Source: Legionella sp. PC997
GTDB taxonomy: Bacteria; Pseudomonadota; Gammaproteobacteria; Legionellales; Legionellaceae
Length of the DNA: 64,000 bases
Direction: 5' to 3'
Assembly: GCF_014109825.1 (NCBI RefSeq)
Contig: NZ_CP059576.1
Location: forward strand, 1,638,001 to 1,702,000
This document shows positions 39,155 to 48,682 of the stretch, one piece after another. The stretch's first letter is position 1, and every line of letters starts with the position of its first letter. The translations under genes were made by a program, and so were the position numbers. The notes under the pieces are model-generated. The model saw only the letters and a list, made by a program, of their open reading frames with translations. It ran no database searches and was not told the DNA's origin.

Positions 39155-40321
39155 TCATAATTTACAATCTGGGAGATTCCAACTGGACTCAATGATATTG
39201 GCGCCAGCTTCGTGCTGTTTACTATAATTAAATATCAAGGGCTTATCGTAACTAAAAAAGGGTGCATAAAAATTTTTATAAGATACTTGTCCATCGGTAA
39301 GAAATACAGAACATGTATTGGGTAAGAGTTCCGCTACACTTTTAATGTTTTTATATCGAGAATTTTCACCAATGTAACTGTGATCAAAACCCAAGAAAGC
39401 CAGGTAAGGTTCCTTATTATTTTCCTTTTCAATAATTTTTGCTGCGTTACCATTGAAACTATGAATTCTGAACTGTTCATCTCCATCTAAGTATTTCATT
39501 TGGAAACTTTTAATACAGGATAAAATTGCTGGATAAGAATCGAGCGCCACTATACGAATCCCGGCTTTTTTGGCTGCTTTTACTATATCCGTATACCCCG
39601 AAAATCCGCATCCACTTGCCAGATCTTTGAAGTATAAATAGGCAGCTAGTTCGGGTGGAAGCTCGTCACTCGTGCTATGAAAATAGGCATCGAGCAATTG
39701 TTGATGGCGATCATAAAAAAGAAATTCAAAAAATAAAGTTTTTATGCCTAATTGCTTAAAGTATTCTAAATTTCCAATAAGAAATTTTTTGGGAAATTTG
39801 TGATGATGAATTTCGCCTAAGAAGATTCCATTAGGAAGTGTTTTATTATTTTTTAGCTCCTCAAATGATTTTTTTAATGCCTCTTTTCTTTGTGGTACTG
39901 AGAAGTAAGAATGTGATGCTTGTGAAAAACTCCAGCCAGAATGAGAGTAATTTGTTTTTTGGGCCAAATTTATGGATAGTTGGCATAATGATTTAATTTC
40001 AGATATATATTCATCCACGGGTTTATTATGCCAAAGACGATAGCGGTTACTCTCCCAAGTGGAAGCAAAAGGTTTTTCAGTTAGATGAAGTTGTAGTTTT
40101 TCATCAAAATCAGTATAGGTGATTAGAACCTCTAATTCATCGGGATAATAGTCAAAGAAAATTTGTCGTTGTTCATCATCAAAAGAAATTTTAATATGTT
40201 CCCGCGGAAAACCTTTTTTAACTAAAGCATCAATTAATTGCTGATAACATTGTTTAATGATCGGGTAATTAATCTCTTCAATTGATTCGCTATTGATTCC
40301 TTTTAGAATGCATATGCTCAT
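39155..40321 (-). CDS. TIKI/EreA/ChaN-superfamily-like protein, function unknown
   Basis: The product is 388 residues without a signal peptide. After an unknown N-terminal part (1-150) the sequence shows GEIHHH at 169-174, FFEF at 197-200, ALDS at 259-262 and GFDHS at 311-315. This spacing of Glu/His, Glu, Asp and His motifs fits the superfamily joining TIKI, TraB/PrgY, ChaN, erythromycin esterase and a domain of Pasteurella multocida toxin, whose members are metal-dependent hydrolases or toxin folds. In a Legionella-like genome a secreted effector is possible, but no clear type IV signal is visible at the C-terminus. It stands alone between rarA (convergent) and fleS (divergent). A misfolded-name risk remains; the call rests on motifs only. 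Confidence 0.65.
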   Translation of the reverse strand: MSICILKGINSESIEEINYPIIKQCYQQLIDALVKKGFPREHIKISFDDEQRQIFFDYYPDELEVLITYTDFDEKLQLHLTEKPFASTWESNRYRLWHNKPVDEYISEIKSLCQLSINLAQKTNYSHSGWSFSQASHSYFSVPQRKEALKKSFEELKNNKTLPNGIFLGEIHHHKFPKKFLIGNLEYFKQLGIKTLFFEFLFYDRHQQLLDAYFHSTSDELPPELAAYLYFKDLASGCGFSGYTDIVKAAKKAGIRIVALDSYPAILSCIKSFQMKYLDGDEQFRIHSFNGNAAKIIEKENNKEPYLAFLGFDHSYIGENSRYKNIKSVAELLPNTCSVFLTDGQVSYKNFYAPFFSYDKPLIFNYSKQHEAGANIIESSWNLPDCKL

Positions 40322-40367
40322 GGGTAAGCCCTCTAATTTTAGTAGGGGCGCTTTTTAGAGATTGTAT

Positions 40368-40450
40368 CCTGAACATTGGTATTGAGTTTGTGGAGAAGTT
40401 ATAGCGCCAAATCCAACTGTACATACTCAACCTGAAAAACAATGTTCAGG
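40368..40450. repeat. Inverted repeat upstream of fleS
   Basis: CCTGAACATTG at 40368-40378 is inverted exactly at 40440-40450, and TTGAGT at 40382-40387 pairs with ACTCAA at 40425-40430. TCCTGAACAT also occurs at 41683-41692, which places this with the type B repeats. The 343-base gap before fleS otherwise has no gene; ATTGGGACGCATTATTGTC at 40471-40489 is only a loose sigma-54-like match. Confidence 0.5.
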
Positions 40451-40664
40451 TTACTCATGCACATATTCATATTGGGACGCATTATTGTCATAAAATTACT
40501 ATGTTTGAATAATTTAATAACAATATATTTATCATGTTTACTCTTAGATGTCAATAAAAAAGTCATATCGTGGGTAAGCCATTAATTACATGATTTTAAA
40601 TGTATTTTCATTTTATTCTAAATTTGCTACAGTCATCTAATTAATTATAATAATTTCATCAAGT

Positions 40665-41666
40665 ATGCATTATTCTAATTACCAAACATGTGCTGTAAGA
40701 CCACAAATACCTCTTTCTGAGTGGGATATCTTATCCAGTTTGCCAACTGCTTTGGTAATTATCAATTCTCAAGGACGAATTGTGTGGTTAAATCCACCGG
40801 CCGAAGCTATGCTAGGTTATGGATTACTTGATTCCCTATGGTTGGATGTGATTCTACGTGCTTTTGTACCTCGTGCTGACGATGGGCATGAAGTTTCTCT
40901 GGCAGATGGGCGTCGGGTTCACGTAGCAATCGCCACCTTGGATAGCTTGCCAGGTATATTAGTTAGTTTAACGGATATAACTGCTACACGGGATTATGAA
41001 AAAGCCAAAGAAAATGAAAAACGTTTGGTCTCAATCGGTACAATGACTGCACAACTCGCACATCAAATCAGGACACCATTAGCTTCGGCAATGTTGTATA
41101 CAGAACATTTAAACAACCTTCCTGATTTAGAATTTCGTACTCAAAATTGGATTCATCGATTACAAGAATGCCATACCAGTATTGAACAACAAATCCAGGA
41201 CTTGTTACTGTTTGCACGAGGTACTACAATCGAACCCACCCGCATGGATATGAATTATTGGTGTTCCTTACTCGTGCAACGTGCACAGCCATATGTCTTA
41301 GCTAATAATGTCAGCTTCAATGTAAGTAATAAGCTGTATACTCGTGAATCATTAATTCATGCAGAGTCATTAATTGGTGCTGTTTTAAACTTGGTGATCA
41401 ATTCCTTGCAATCAGATGCGACAGAAATTAATTTAACACTTGCATCTATAGATAATTCAGGTATACAAATATCAGTAGAGGACAATGGTAAAGGAATGAC
41501 AGAAGAGGTGAAGAACCAGGCTTTTTCCCCTTTTTATACTACAAAAGCCCAAGGCAATGGTTTGGGATTAGCAGTCGTTTACGCAGTAGTTAAAGCACAT
41601 GGTGGTCGATTGAGTCTAGAATCTACGGAAGGAGTTGGTACACAGGTTAATTTGTTTTTGCCGTAA
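40665..41666 (+). CDS. fleS: PAS-domain sensor histidine kinase FleS
   Basis: The product is 333 residues, without membrane segments. A PAS domain covers about 20-110. The dimerisation box carries the phosphorylated His133 (AQLAHQIRTPL), and the ATPase domain has NLVINSLQ, DNGKGM and GNGLGLAV. FleS/FlrB phosphorylates the NtrC-type regulator FleR, which with sigma-54 switches on mid-class flagellar genes. The neighbouring fleR and fliEFGHIJ support this. It ends 123 bases before fleR, with an inverted repeat in the gap. Confidence 0.92.
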   Translation: MHYSNYQTCAVRPQIPLSEWDILSSLPTALVIINSQGRIVWLNPPAEAMLGYGLLDSLWLDVILRAFVPRADDGHEVSLADGRRVHVAIATLDSLPGILVSLTDITATRDYEKAKENEKRLVSIGTMTAQLAHQIRTPLASAMLYTEHLNNLPDLEFRTQNWIHRLQECHTSIEQQIQDLLLFARGTTIEPTRMDMNYWCSLLVQRAQPYVLANNVSFNVSNKLYTRESLIHAESLIGAVLNLVINSLQSDATEINLTLASIDNSGIQISVEDNGKGMTEEVKNQAFSPFYTTKAQGNGLGLAVVYAVVKAHGGRLSLESTEGVGTQVNLFLP

Positions 41667-41679
41667 ATATGTTGAGTGG

Positions 41680-41754
41680 TCATCCTGAACATGGCAAAGT
41701 GCTCTGATTTAACTTAGGTTAAATTCTTGAAGTGCTTAACCAAGCTTAGGATGA
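41680..41754. repeat. Inverted repeat between fleS and fleR
   Basis: TCATCCTGAACATGG at 41680-41694 pairs with 41740-41754 at 12 of 15 positions. AAGTGCT is present twice, at 41698-41704 and 41731-41737, and a near-palindrome lies between them. A B-type repeat inside the operon could reduce fleR expression relative to fleS or stabilise one mRNA end. Confidence 0.5.
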
Positions 41755-41789
41755 TATCCTTTTTATAACACTTAGAAAAAGGACTTTCT

Positions 41790-43103
41790 ATGAGTCATGT
41801 TTTAATCGTTGAAGATGATCCAGTATTAAGGGAAGCGCTGGCTGAAACAATGACTATTGCTGGCCATACATATATTACCGCTAAAGATGGCAAGGAGGCT
41901 TTGGCTCTTTTAGAAATCCATAATCCATCAGTGGTATTAACGGACATTCGTATGGATGAACTAGATGGAAATCAATTACTCGCGGAAATCCAAAAGAGAA
42001 GACTTGGATTACCGGTGATTTTGATGACCGCTTATGGGTCAGTGCAAGATGCCGTGAATGCGCTTCATCATGGTGCGGTAGATTATTTACAAAAACCATT
42101 CAGCGCTCAAGTACTGACTGAAAAAATCAATCAATACATTAAAGTTGAGTTTGATGAAGATACTGGAGAGCCCATCGCTAAAGATCCAAAAAGCCAGGCT
42201 TTATTAACGATGGCTTTAAAAGTCGCTCAATCAGATGTTGGCGTTATGATTAGTGGTGAGAGTGGAACAGGAAAAGAAGTCTTAGCCCATTTTATTCATG
42301 ATCATTCCTCTCGAAAAAAGCAACCCTTTATTGCAATTAATTGTGCGGCAATTCCTGAGCAAATGCTTGAAGCGACATTATTCGGTTATGAAAAAGGTTC
42401 ATTTACTGGGGCGTATAAATCAACCCCTGGGAAATTCGAACAAGCGCAGGGAGGAACTTTACTTCTTGATGAAGTGAGCGAAATGCCTTTAAGCCTACAA
42501 GCTAAATTACTCCGCGTTTTACAGGAAAAAGAAGTAGAGCGAATTGGTGCTAATAAAACAATTAGTTTAGACGTTCGGATTTTAGCTACTACGAACAGAC
42601 AACTCAAAGATGAAGTCAAGGCGGGTCGATTTAGGGAAGATTTGTTTTATCGGTTAAACGTGTTCCCTTTGCAGTGGCATCCTTTACGTGAAAGAAAGAA
42701 TGATATCATTCCCTTGGCTAATTATCTGATTCGTAAGCATTGTCAACATAAACAACCAGTGGTCCCTGTGATATGTCCAGCGGCTCAAAAATTGATGTTG
42801 GCATATCCTTGGCCAGGAAATGCGCGTGAGTTGGATAATGTGATTCAACGCGCTTTAGTGCTACAAACTCAAGGCATTATAGAAGCAGAGCATTTACAAT
42901 TGTCATTAACTGCTACCTTAGTTCCCGATACTGCTCCAGGTGCTAATAGTAAAAACTTACAAATCCATGAATTTGAATTGATTGAAAAAACATTATTGGA
43001 GAATGAGGGAAATAGACAAAAAGTAGCTGCTTTATTGGGTGTAAGTGAGCGTACGTTACGCTATAAATTAGCAAAAATGCGCGAAGAAGGTTATACAGTA
43101 TAA
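41790..43103 (+). CDS. fleR: Sigma-54-dependent response regulator FleR
   Basis: The product is 437 residues. The receiver domain has Asp9, Asp10 and the phospho-acceptor Asp52 (LTDIRMDELDG). The AAA+ domain has Walker A GESGTGKE at 156-163 and the sigma-54 contact loop as GSFTGA (203-208) instead of GAFTGA. A Fis-type helix-turn-helix lies at the end (GNRQKVAALLGVSERTLRYKL). It should activate sigma-54 promoters of flagellar structural genes when phosphorylated by FleS. It follows fleS and precedes fliE by 124 bases. Confidence 0.94.
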   Translation: MSHVLIVEDDPVLREALAETMTIAGHTYITAKDGKEALALLEIHNPSVVLTDIRMDELDGNQLLAEIQKRRLGLPVILMTAYGSVQDAVNALHHGAVDYLQKPFSAQVLTEKINQYIKVEFDEDTGEPIAKDPKSQALLTMALKVAQSDVGVMISGESGTGKEVLAHFIHDHSSRKKQPFIAINCAAIPEQMLEATLFGYEKGSFTGAYKSTPGKFEQAQGGTLLLDEVSEMPLSLQAKLLRVLQEKEVERIGANKTISLDVRILATTNRQLKDEVKAGRFREDLFYRLNVFPLQWHPLRERKNDIIPLANYLIRKHCQHKQPVVPVICPAAQKLMLAYPWPGNARELDNVIQRALVLQTQGIIEAEHLQLSLTATLVPDTAPGANSKNLQIHEFELIEKTLLENEGNRQKVAALLGVSERTLRYKLAKMREEGYTV

Positions 43104-43112
43104 AAATTTTAG

Positions 43113-43127
43113 TGGCCGGTGCTTTGA
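43113..43127 (+). promoter_or_regulatory. Weak sigma-54-like site upstream of fliE
   Basis: TGGCCGGTGCTTTGA places GG (43114-43115) and GA (43126-43127) ten bases apart, the spacing of -24/-12 elements. The -12 GC is missing, so the match is partial. It lies just after fleR, where a FleR-driven promoter for fliE would be expected. Confidence 0.3.
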
Positions 43128-43227
43128 GGACCTGAATGAAGATAAAGCCATCACTGTGGATTAACCGGTTTACTTGAAGCAGATAAAAAAGGGATATAAC
43201 ATCAAATACAATGAGGTTAATAGGGAT

Positions 43228-43542
43228 ATGAGTGAAATTAATACAGCTAATATACTAAATCAGATCAAAACAATGTCTGCTAAAGCTGAAGGAAAAATTC
43301 TTGAGGCAGAAGCAAATCAATCTCCTTTTGGCTCTGTATTTCAACACGCTATGAATCAAGTCAATGACTTACATCAATCTGCGGATGCATTAAAAACCCG
43401 TTTTGAAATGGGGGATCCTAATGTAAGTCTTGGGGAAGTGATGATAGCAGCCCAAAAATCCAATTTGGGGCTTGAAGCTACTGTTCGAGTTCGTAACAAA
43501 GTGGTACAAGTGTACCAAGACATTATGAATATGCCAGTATAA
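43228..43542 (+). CDS. fliE: Flagellar hook-basal body complex protein FliE
   Basis: The product is 104 residues, exactly the typical length, with the family's C-terminal pattern (MIAAQKSNLGLEATVRVRNKVVQVYQDIMNMPV). FliE links the MS ring to the rod. I start at the ATG at 43228, since a TTG at 43174 would add a non-conserved tail at the front. It leads fliEFGHIJ. Confidence 0.95.
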   Translation: MSEINTANILNQIKTMSAKAEGKILEAEANQSPFGSVFQHAMNQVNDLHQSADALKTRFEMGDPNVSLGEVMIAAQKSNLGLEATVRVRNKVVQVYQDIMNMPV

Positions 43543-43555
43543 TTAGGAGTTTAGT

Positions 43556-45187
43556 ATGGCATTGGCTGATAGTGCATCAACAGTTGCTGCAAAATTTGCA
43601 AATCTCTCTATTGCTCGACAAATTGGTTTATTAATAGGTGTGGCTGCAAGTATTGCGATTGGCTTGGCTGTTGTTTTATGGTCTCGTGATCCGAATTATG
43701 TTCCATTATATACGCAAATGAATGCGCGTGATGCTGCTGAGATAGTATCTGCTCTAGAACGTAACGGTGTTGATTTTAAGATTGATAATAACAACAGTAT
43801 GATTTTGGTTGCGGCGGATAATCTGCAAAGTGCGCGGCTTAAATTGGCTATGGAAGGATTGCCTCGTGATCCAGTGGGTTCAGAAGAACTTTTTTCCAAT
43901 GCTAATGCATTTAATAGTAGCCAATTTATGGAAAATGCACGGTATAAGCAAGCTTTGGAAGCTGAATTGGCCCGTACTATAAGTAAGTTCAATGATATTA
44001 AATCAGCTCGAGTCCATTTAGCAATTCCACGCGAATCAGCTTTTGTTCGTGATGCTCACGAACCCAGTGCTTCGGTGTTCCTGGATGTCTATTCTGGTTT
44101 AGAACTTAAAAAACATACAATTGCAGCCATTGTGAACTTAGTTGCATCAAGTATCCCAAATTTATCTGCATCTCGGGTGACCGTTGTCGATCAGGATGGG
44201 CAATTGCTAAATGAAGGTGGGGGACAAACCTTTTTTACTGAGACGGAACGATTTTTAGATTATAGACAAAATTTAGAGCATCAATATGCTCAAAAAATTC
44301 AAGATATTTTGACGCCAATATTGGGTTATGGGCGAGTAAGGGCGAAAGTTTCTGCGGATATTGATTTTACAAGTTATGAACAAACACAAGAACTGTTTAA
44401 TCCTGAACTCCCTTCTTTGCGTAGCGAGCAAACGATGGAAGAAAAACGCAGTGCGTCAAGTGATGCTGTTGGAGTTCCAGGCACTTTATCCAATACACCG
44501 CAAACGAATCCTGCTCTTGCTGCCAAGAATGTACCCCCTAAAAATGGGCCGCCCCCCACACAGCAGCAAACAGCATCGGATACAAATCAGTCCACCGATA
44601 TACGTAAGCAAAGTACCAAAAATTTTGAGTTGGATAAAACGATTAGTCATACCAAAAATCAGCCTGGGACGATTAAACGACTTTCAGTTGCTGTATTAGT
44701 AGATAATCGAGCCGTAATGGATGAGAAAACTAAAAAAATGACTAAAGCTCCTTTGACTCCAAAGGAAATTGATCAAATCAAATTACTGGTTGCAGATGCA
44801 ATTGGGTTAAATGTACAGCGTGGTGATAGTCTGAATGTAATTAATACGGGATTTGTTAAACCTGACCCTGTTGCAGCTATTCCTGAGGAACGTTTTTGGC
44901 AGAAAGATATCTTCTGGTCGATAGTGAAGCAGGCAGTAGCTGCGATATTTGTTCTGGCTTTAATCTTTGGCGTACTAAGGCCTATGCTCAAAACCCTTGC
45001 CACTAATCGAACTGTTAGTAGTATTGTAAGTGATGAGCCCCCTATAGGGGATTTAACTTACGATGGAACCATCTCCATTAAAGACGCTAATGATTATGAG
45101 TCACAGTTAAATTTATTACGGCAGGTTGTGGATAAGGAACCCAAACGTGTGGCACAGGTAGTTAAAAATTGGGTTGATCGGGGGTAA
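43556..45187 (+). CDS. fliF: Flagellar MS-ring protein FliF
   Basis: The product is 543 residues with a membrane segment near 25-45 and a second near 445-470. The periplasmic part has YscJ/FliF ring domains, including SARVHLAIPRESAFVRD. The C-terminal cytosolic tail binds FliG. FliF forms the basal ring that houses the export gate. It starts 14 bases after fliE and ends two before fliG. Confidence 0.97.
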   Translation: MALADSASTVAAKFANLSIARQIGLLIGVAASIAIGLAVVLWSRDPNYVPLYTQMNARDAAEIVSALERNGVDFKIDNNNSMILVAADNLQSARLKLAMEGLPRDPVGSEELFSNANAFNSSQFMENARYKQALEAELARTISKFNDIKSARVHLAIPRESAFVRDAHEPSASVFLDVYSGLELKKHTIAAIVNLVASSIPNLSASRVTVVDQDGQLLNEGGGQTFFTETERFLDYRQNLEHQYAQKIQDILTPILGYGRVRAKVSADIDFTSYEQTQELFNPELPSLRSEQTMEEKRSASSDAVGVPGTLSNTPQTNPALAAKNVPPKNGPPPTQQQTASDTNQSTDIRKQSTKNFELDKTISHTKNQPGTIKRLSVAVLVDNRAVMDEKTKKMTKAPLTPKEIDQIKLLVADAIGLNVQRGDSLNVINTGFVKPDPVAAIPEERFWQKDIFWSIVKQAVAAIFVLALIFGVLRPMLKTLATNRTVSSIVSDEPPIGDLTYDGTISIKDANDYESQLNLLRQVVDKEPKRVAQVVKNWVDRG

Positions 45188-45189
45188 CT

Positions 45190-46179
45190 ATGGATGGAAT
45201 AGAGCGTGCGGCCATCTTGCTATTAAGCATGGGTGAGAAAAATGCTGCTGAAGTATTAAGACATTTGGAACCGAGACAAGTTCAAAAGGTTGGTGTTGCG
45301 ATGTCGACTTTGAGTAATGTTACTAAGGCAAAAATGGAAAATGTCCTGGTGGAATTTACCCATGCTATAGGAGATCAAACGAGCCTAACCGTCGACACTG
45401 AGCATTATTTACGCACAGTGCTCATTGAAGCTTTAGGCTTGGAGAAGGCAACTCCATTTATTGACCGAATTTTGGTCTCTGATAAAGACAGTGGACTTAA
45501 CCGTTTAAAATGGTTGGATGGTCGATTAATTGCTGATGTAATTCGCAACGAGCACCCACAAATTATTGCCACCATATTAATTCATTTGGATAGTGAGCAA
45601 GCAGCTGAAGTAGTACGCTATTTTAGTGTTGATAAACGATCGGAAGTCTTATTGCGTATGTGCAATATTGATACCGTAAAACCAGAAGCCATCTCCGAGC
45701 TAGGACAGGTTATAGAGAAACAACTAAGTGGTCAGAAGGTGAGTAAAACCGCCTCTGTAGGAGGAATTAAGAGTGTTGCTGATGTAATCAACTATTTCGA
45801 TGGTGCTATGGAAGAAGAGGTATTGAATAAAATAAAAGATTGGGATGAAGAGTTAAGCGAAAAAATCAGAGACAAAATGTTTGTCTTTGAGAACTTGGTA
45901 GATATGGATGATCGAAGTATGCAAACGTTATTGCGAGATGTTACGCCTGAACAATTAAAACTGGCTTTAAAGGGGACTACCGAGCCTACTAAAGAAAAAA
46001 TATTCTCCAATATGTCTAAACGAGCTGCGGATTTATTGCGTGAGGATATTGAACTACAAGGACCTGTAAAAGTTGTTGATGTAGAGCGTGCTCAACGTGA
46101 TATTTTAGGCATAGCAAAAAACCTTGCTGAAGACGGTAAGATTGCTCTGGGCTCTAAGGGTGGCGATGATATGATTTAG
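45190..46179 (+). CDS. fliG: Flagellar motor switch protein FliG
   Basis: The product is 329 residues: N-terminal domain binding FliF, a middle domain and a C-terminal charged torque-generating domain (ELSEKIRDKMFVFENLVDMDDRSMQTLLRDV). The family pattern HPQIIATILIHLDSEQAAEVV is clear. FliG is the rotor part contacting MotA. It follows fliF by two bases and precedes fliH. Confidence 0.97.
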   Translation: MDGIERAAILLLSMGEKNAAEVLRHLEPRQVQKVGVAMSTLSNVTKAKMENVLVEFTHAIGDQTSLTVDTEHYLRTVLIEALGLEKATPFIDRILVSDKDSGLNRLKWLDGRLIADVIRNEHPQIIATILIHLDSEQAAEVVRYFSVDKRSEVLLRMCNIDTVKPEAISELGQVIEKQLSGQKVSKTASVGGIKSVADVINYFDGAMEEEVLNKIKDWDEELSEKIRDKMFVFENLVDMDDRSMQTLLRDVTPEQLKLALKGTTEPTKEKIFSNMSKRAADLLREDIELQGPVKVVDVERAQRDILGIAKNLAEDGKIALGSKGGDDMI

Positions 46180-46236
46180 TGGGTTGGCAGGCAACCAACT
46201 CGATTTCTGATTGGATATGATTTGCAGGATAAGCAT

Positions 46237-46890
46237 ATGTCGAATGAATTTAAGCCTTACCTTAACAAAAAAGAAAGTAATAGTGGGTTTAGTGCTTGGG
46301 ATTATGAATCAATTATAAATAATGAAGCAAAAGCAGAAATTAATGAGGAGGAACTATTTCTTGCGGAATGTGAACGCTTGAAGCAAGAAGCTATAAAGAA
46401 GGGCTATTCGGAGGGAATGCAGCAAGCCCTGGCCGAAATTAATGACAAAAGAGAGCAGTTCATACGTTGGTTTGATTTATTACAAAATCCAGTAAAACTT
46501 CTAGATGAGCACGTTACCCAAGAAATCATTCAAACCATAATTTGGCTCAGCAAGCATTGTATTGGAGTCGAGTTATCCGTTAATCCAGAGCAATTAAAAA
46601 ACTTATTCAATATCATCAAATTAGAGTTACCTTCTTTACAAACTAATAAAATACTTGCTATGCATCCAGAAGATGTAAATTGGGTTAAAAATGAATTTGG
46701 TGAAAAAGAAATACCTGGTTTACAAGAGATTTTGGTAGCAGATCCTTTATTGAGCCGTGGAGATTTCTATTTAAAAGGTGAATACAGCGAGTTAGATGGC
46801 CGAATATTTACTCGTTTAGCAACTTTGTTTACAAAATATATTAACCAGGATAACTTGATTCCACCCTTAAAAGATCAGGGTAACCAATGA
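46237..46890 (+). CDS. fliH: Flagellar assembly protein FliH
   Basis: The product is 217 residues. The charged N-terminal helix ([36 protein letters not shown]) holds the FliH GxxxG-like stretch and the C-terminal domain matches HrpE/YscL/FliH. FliH dimers bind and restrain the ATPase FliI. The ATG at 46237 follows AGGAT; the frame is open to a TTG at 46222. It overlaps fliI by four bases (ATGA). Confidence 0.9.
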   Translation: MSNEFKPYLNKKESNSGFSAWDYESIINNEAKAEINEEELFLAECERLKQEAIKKGYSEGMQQALAEINDKREQFIRWFDLLQNPVKLLDEHVTQEIIQTIIWLSKHCIGVELSVNPEQLKNLFNIIKLELPSLQTNKILAMHPEDVNWVKNEFGEKEIPGLQEILVADPLLSRGDFYLKGEYSELDGRIFTRLATLFTKYINQDNLIPPLKDQGNQ

Positions 46891-48230
46891 AAATTTATGA
46901 GTCTCATCTGGTTGAGGTATTGTCTGAAATTCGCGAAAAAGAACATTCAGGACTATTGCATTGCGGCCGAGTAAGTCGTGCAGTAGGTCTTACTTTAGAA
47001 GCCAAAGGATTTCACCAACCTATTGGGGCACGTTGTTTTATTAATATTGATGGATCACGTACGATTGAAGCCGAAGTAGTTGGTTTTAGCCAAAATTGCG
47101 TTTATTTGATGTCTATAGGAGCGATTCAAGGACTCGCCCCTGGTATGATCATTACCCCAACTGGACGGGTCGCTCAGGTGGGAGTGGGAGCTCAATTACT
47201 TGGACGAATTGTTAATGGAGCGGGGGTTCTTATTGATGAGGGCCCACCTCTTGAGATGAAGGATTGCTATCCTTTAATTAGTCCAGCAGTTAATCCTTTA
47301 AAAAGAGCAATCATCGATACACCCTTGGATGTAGGCATTCGTGCAATTAATGGTTTACTCACTGTGGGGCGCGGACAGAGGATTGGTTTATTTGCGGGAT
47401 CCGGTGTAGGAAAATCTGTTTTATTAGGAATGATGACTCGTTTTACCCAAGCGGATGTGGTGGTAGTTGGATTGATTGGTGAGCGCGGTAGAGAGGTTAA
47501 AGAATTTATTGAATCGAATTTAGGTGAAGAAGGTTTAAAACGCGCGATTGTTGTAGCTGCACCCGCAGATGAAAGTCCACTAATGCGTTTGCACGGTGCT
47601 AAAGTAGCGACTAGTATCGCTGAGTATTTTCGTGATCAGGGTAAACATGTGCTTCTCTTAATGGATTCATTAACTCGTTTTGCTCAGGCTCAACGAGAGA
47701 TTGCTCTATCTATTGGAGAAGCCCCAGCAACGAAAGGTTATCCTCCTTCAGTTTTTGCCAAATTACCAAAGCTTGTTGAGCGGGCTGGTAATGGAGAACC
47801 AGGTAGCGGTTCGATTACTGCATTTTATACCGTTTTAACTGAGGGGGATGATTTGCAAGATCCGATTGCTGATGCAGCACGGGCTATTTTGGATGGGCAT
47901 ATTGTTCTAAGTCGAACGATTGCGGAAGAAGGACAATATCCTGCTATTGATTTGGAAGCTTCGATAAGTCGAGTAATGCAAACTATAGTACCTGAACAAC
48001 AAATGAATGATATGCTATTATTCAAAAAATATTTATCCCTGTATGAGAAAAACAAAGATTTCATACTTCTTGGCGCTTATGCTAAAGGAAGCGATCCTAA
48101 TCTTGATAAAGCGATTCAAGCTCGAGATAAAATTAGGGAATATATGGAACAAGGAATCAACGAACGAGTTGTTTATAAACAAAGTGTAGGGATTTTATCC
48201 CAATTAGTATCATCTTTTGGAGCTAATTGA
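46887..48230 (+). CDS. fliI: Flagellum-specific ATPase FliI
   Basis: The product is 447 residues with Walker A GSGVGKSV near 172-179, [12 protein letters not shown] and the F1-beta-like [17 protein letters not shown]. FliI hexamers promote export of flagellar substrates. It overlaps fliH by four and fliJ by one base. Length and motifs are fully conventional. Confidence 0.98.
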   Translation: MKIYESHLVEVLSEIREKEHSGLLHCGRVSRAVGLTLEAKGFHQPIGARCFINIDGSRTIEAEVVGFSQNCVYLMSIGAIQGLAPGMIITPTGRVAQVGVGAQLLGRIVNGAGVLIDEGPPLEMKDCYPLISPAVNPLKRAIIDTPLDVGIRAINGLLTVGRGQRIGLFAGSGVGKSVLLGMMTRFTQADVVVVGLIGERGREVKEFIESNLGEEGLKRAIVVAAPADESPLMRLHGAKVATSIAEYFRDQGKHVLLLMDSLTRFAQAQREIALSIGEAPATKGYPPSVFAKLPKLVERAGNGEPGSGSITAFYTVLTEGDDLQDPIADAARAILDGHIVLSRTIAEEGQYPAIDLEASISRVMQTIVPEQQMNDMLLFKKYLSLYEKNKDFILLGAYAKGSDPNLDKAIQARDKIREYMEQGINERVVYKQSVGILSQLVSSFGAN

Positions 48231-48682
48231 TGAGTCAGCGATTAGAGCGTTTAAAACAACTGTTGCAGATGAAAAAAGAAGCGACCTATGCCGCATACCA
48301 GGATCTTTTAAAAGCCCAGGAGCAATTCAAACATAATAAGTTAAAGCATGAGCAATTAGTATCTTATCGACAGGATTATTTAAAGCAAGTTGAAAAAATT
48401 GGTGAACAGGGAACTGTAGTGGCTCGACTACGTAATCGTATCGATTTTATTAGCCATTTGGATACAGCTTTAATACAATTGAATACGCATTTAGCATATT
48501 TAGGAAAGGTAAGGTCTAAAGCCGAACTTAATTACAAGCAAGCTAAAATTTCTGAAGAAGGAGTCAATCATTTGATTGACCGGGTTAACAAGAGCGAACA
48601 ACTCAAAATCCAGCGCATAGAACAAAAAGAAAATGATGAGTATGCGCAAAAGCAATGGTATAGTAAAAAAATCAATGAGTAA
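48230..48682 (+). CDS. fliJ: Flagellar export protein FliJ
   Basis: The product is 150 residues, nearly all coiled-coil, rich in Lys/Gln/Glu (for example RLERLKQLLQMKKEATYAAYQDLLKAQEQF). FliJ sits in the centre of the FliI ring and links to FlhA. It starts at ATG 48230, sharing one base with the fliI TGA, and its end overlaps the next gene by 8 bases. Coiled-coil proteins are hard to name by sequence, but the position makes the call safe. Confidence 0.88.
   Translation: MSQRLERLKQLLQMKKEATYAAYQDLLKAQEQFKHNKLKHEQLVSYRQDYLKQVEKIGEQGTVVARLRNRIDFISHLDTALIQLNTHLAYLGKVRSKAELNYKQAKISEEGVNHLIDRVNKSEQLKIQRIEQKENDEYAQKQWYSKKINE

Noticed and set aside
40471-40489. Sigma-54 promoter upstream of fleS
   Set aside because: The -24 GG and -12 region have TTGT instead of TTGC and an imperfect -24 block; too weak to list as a promoter.
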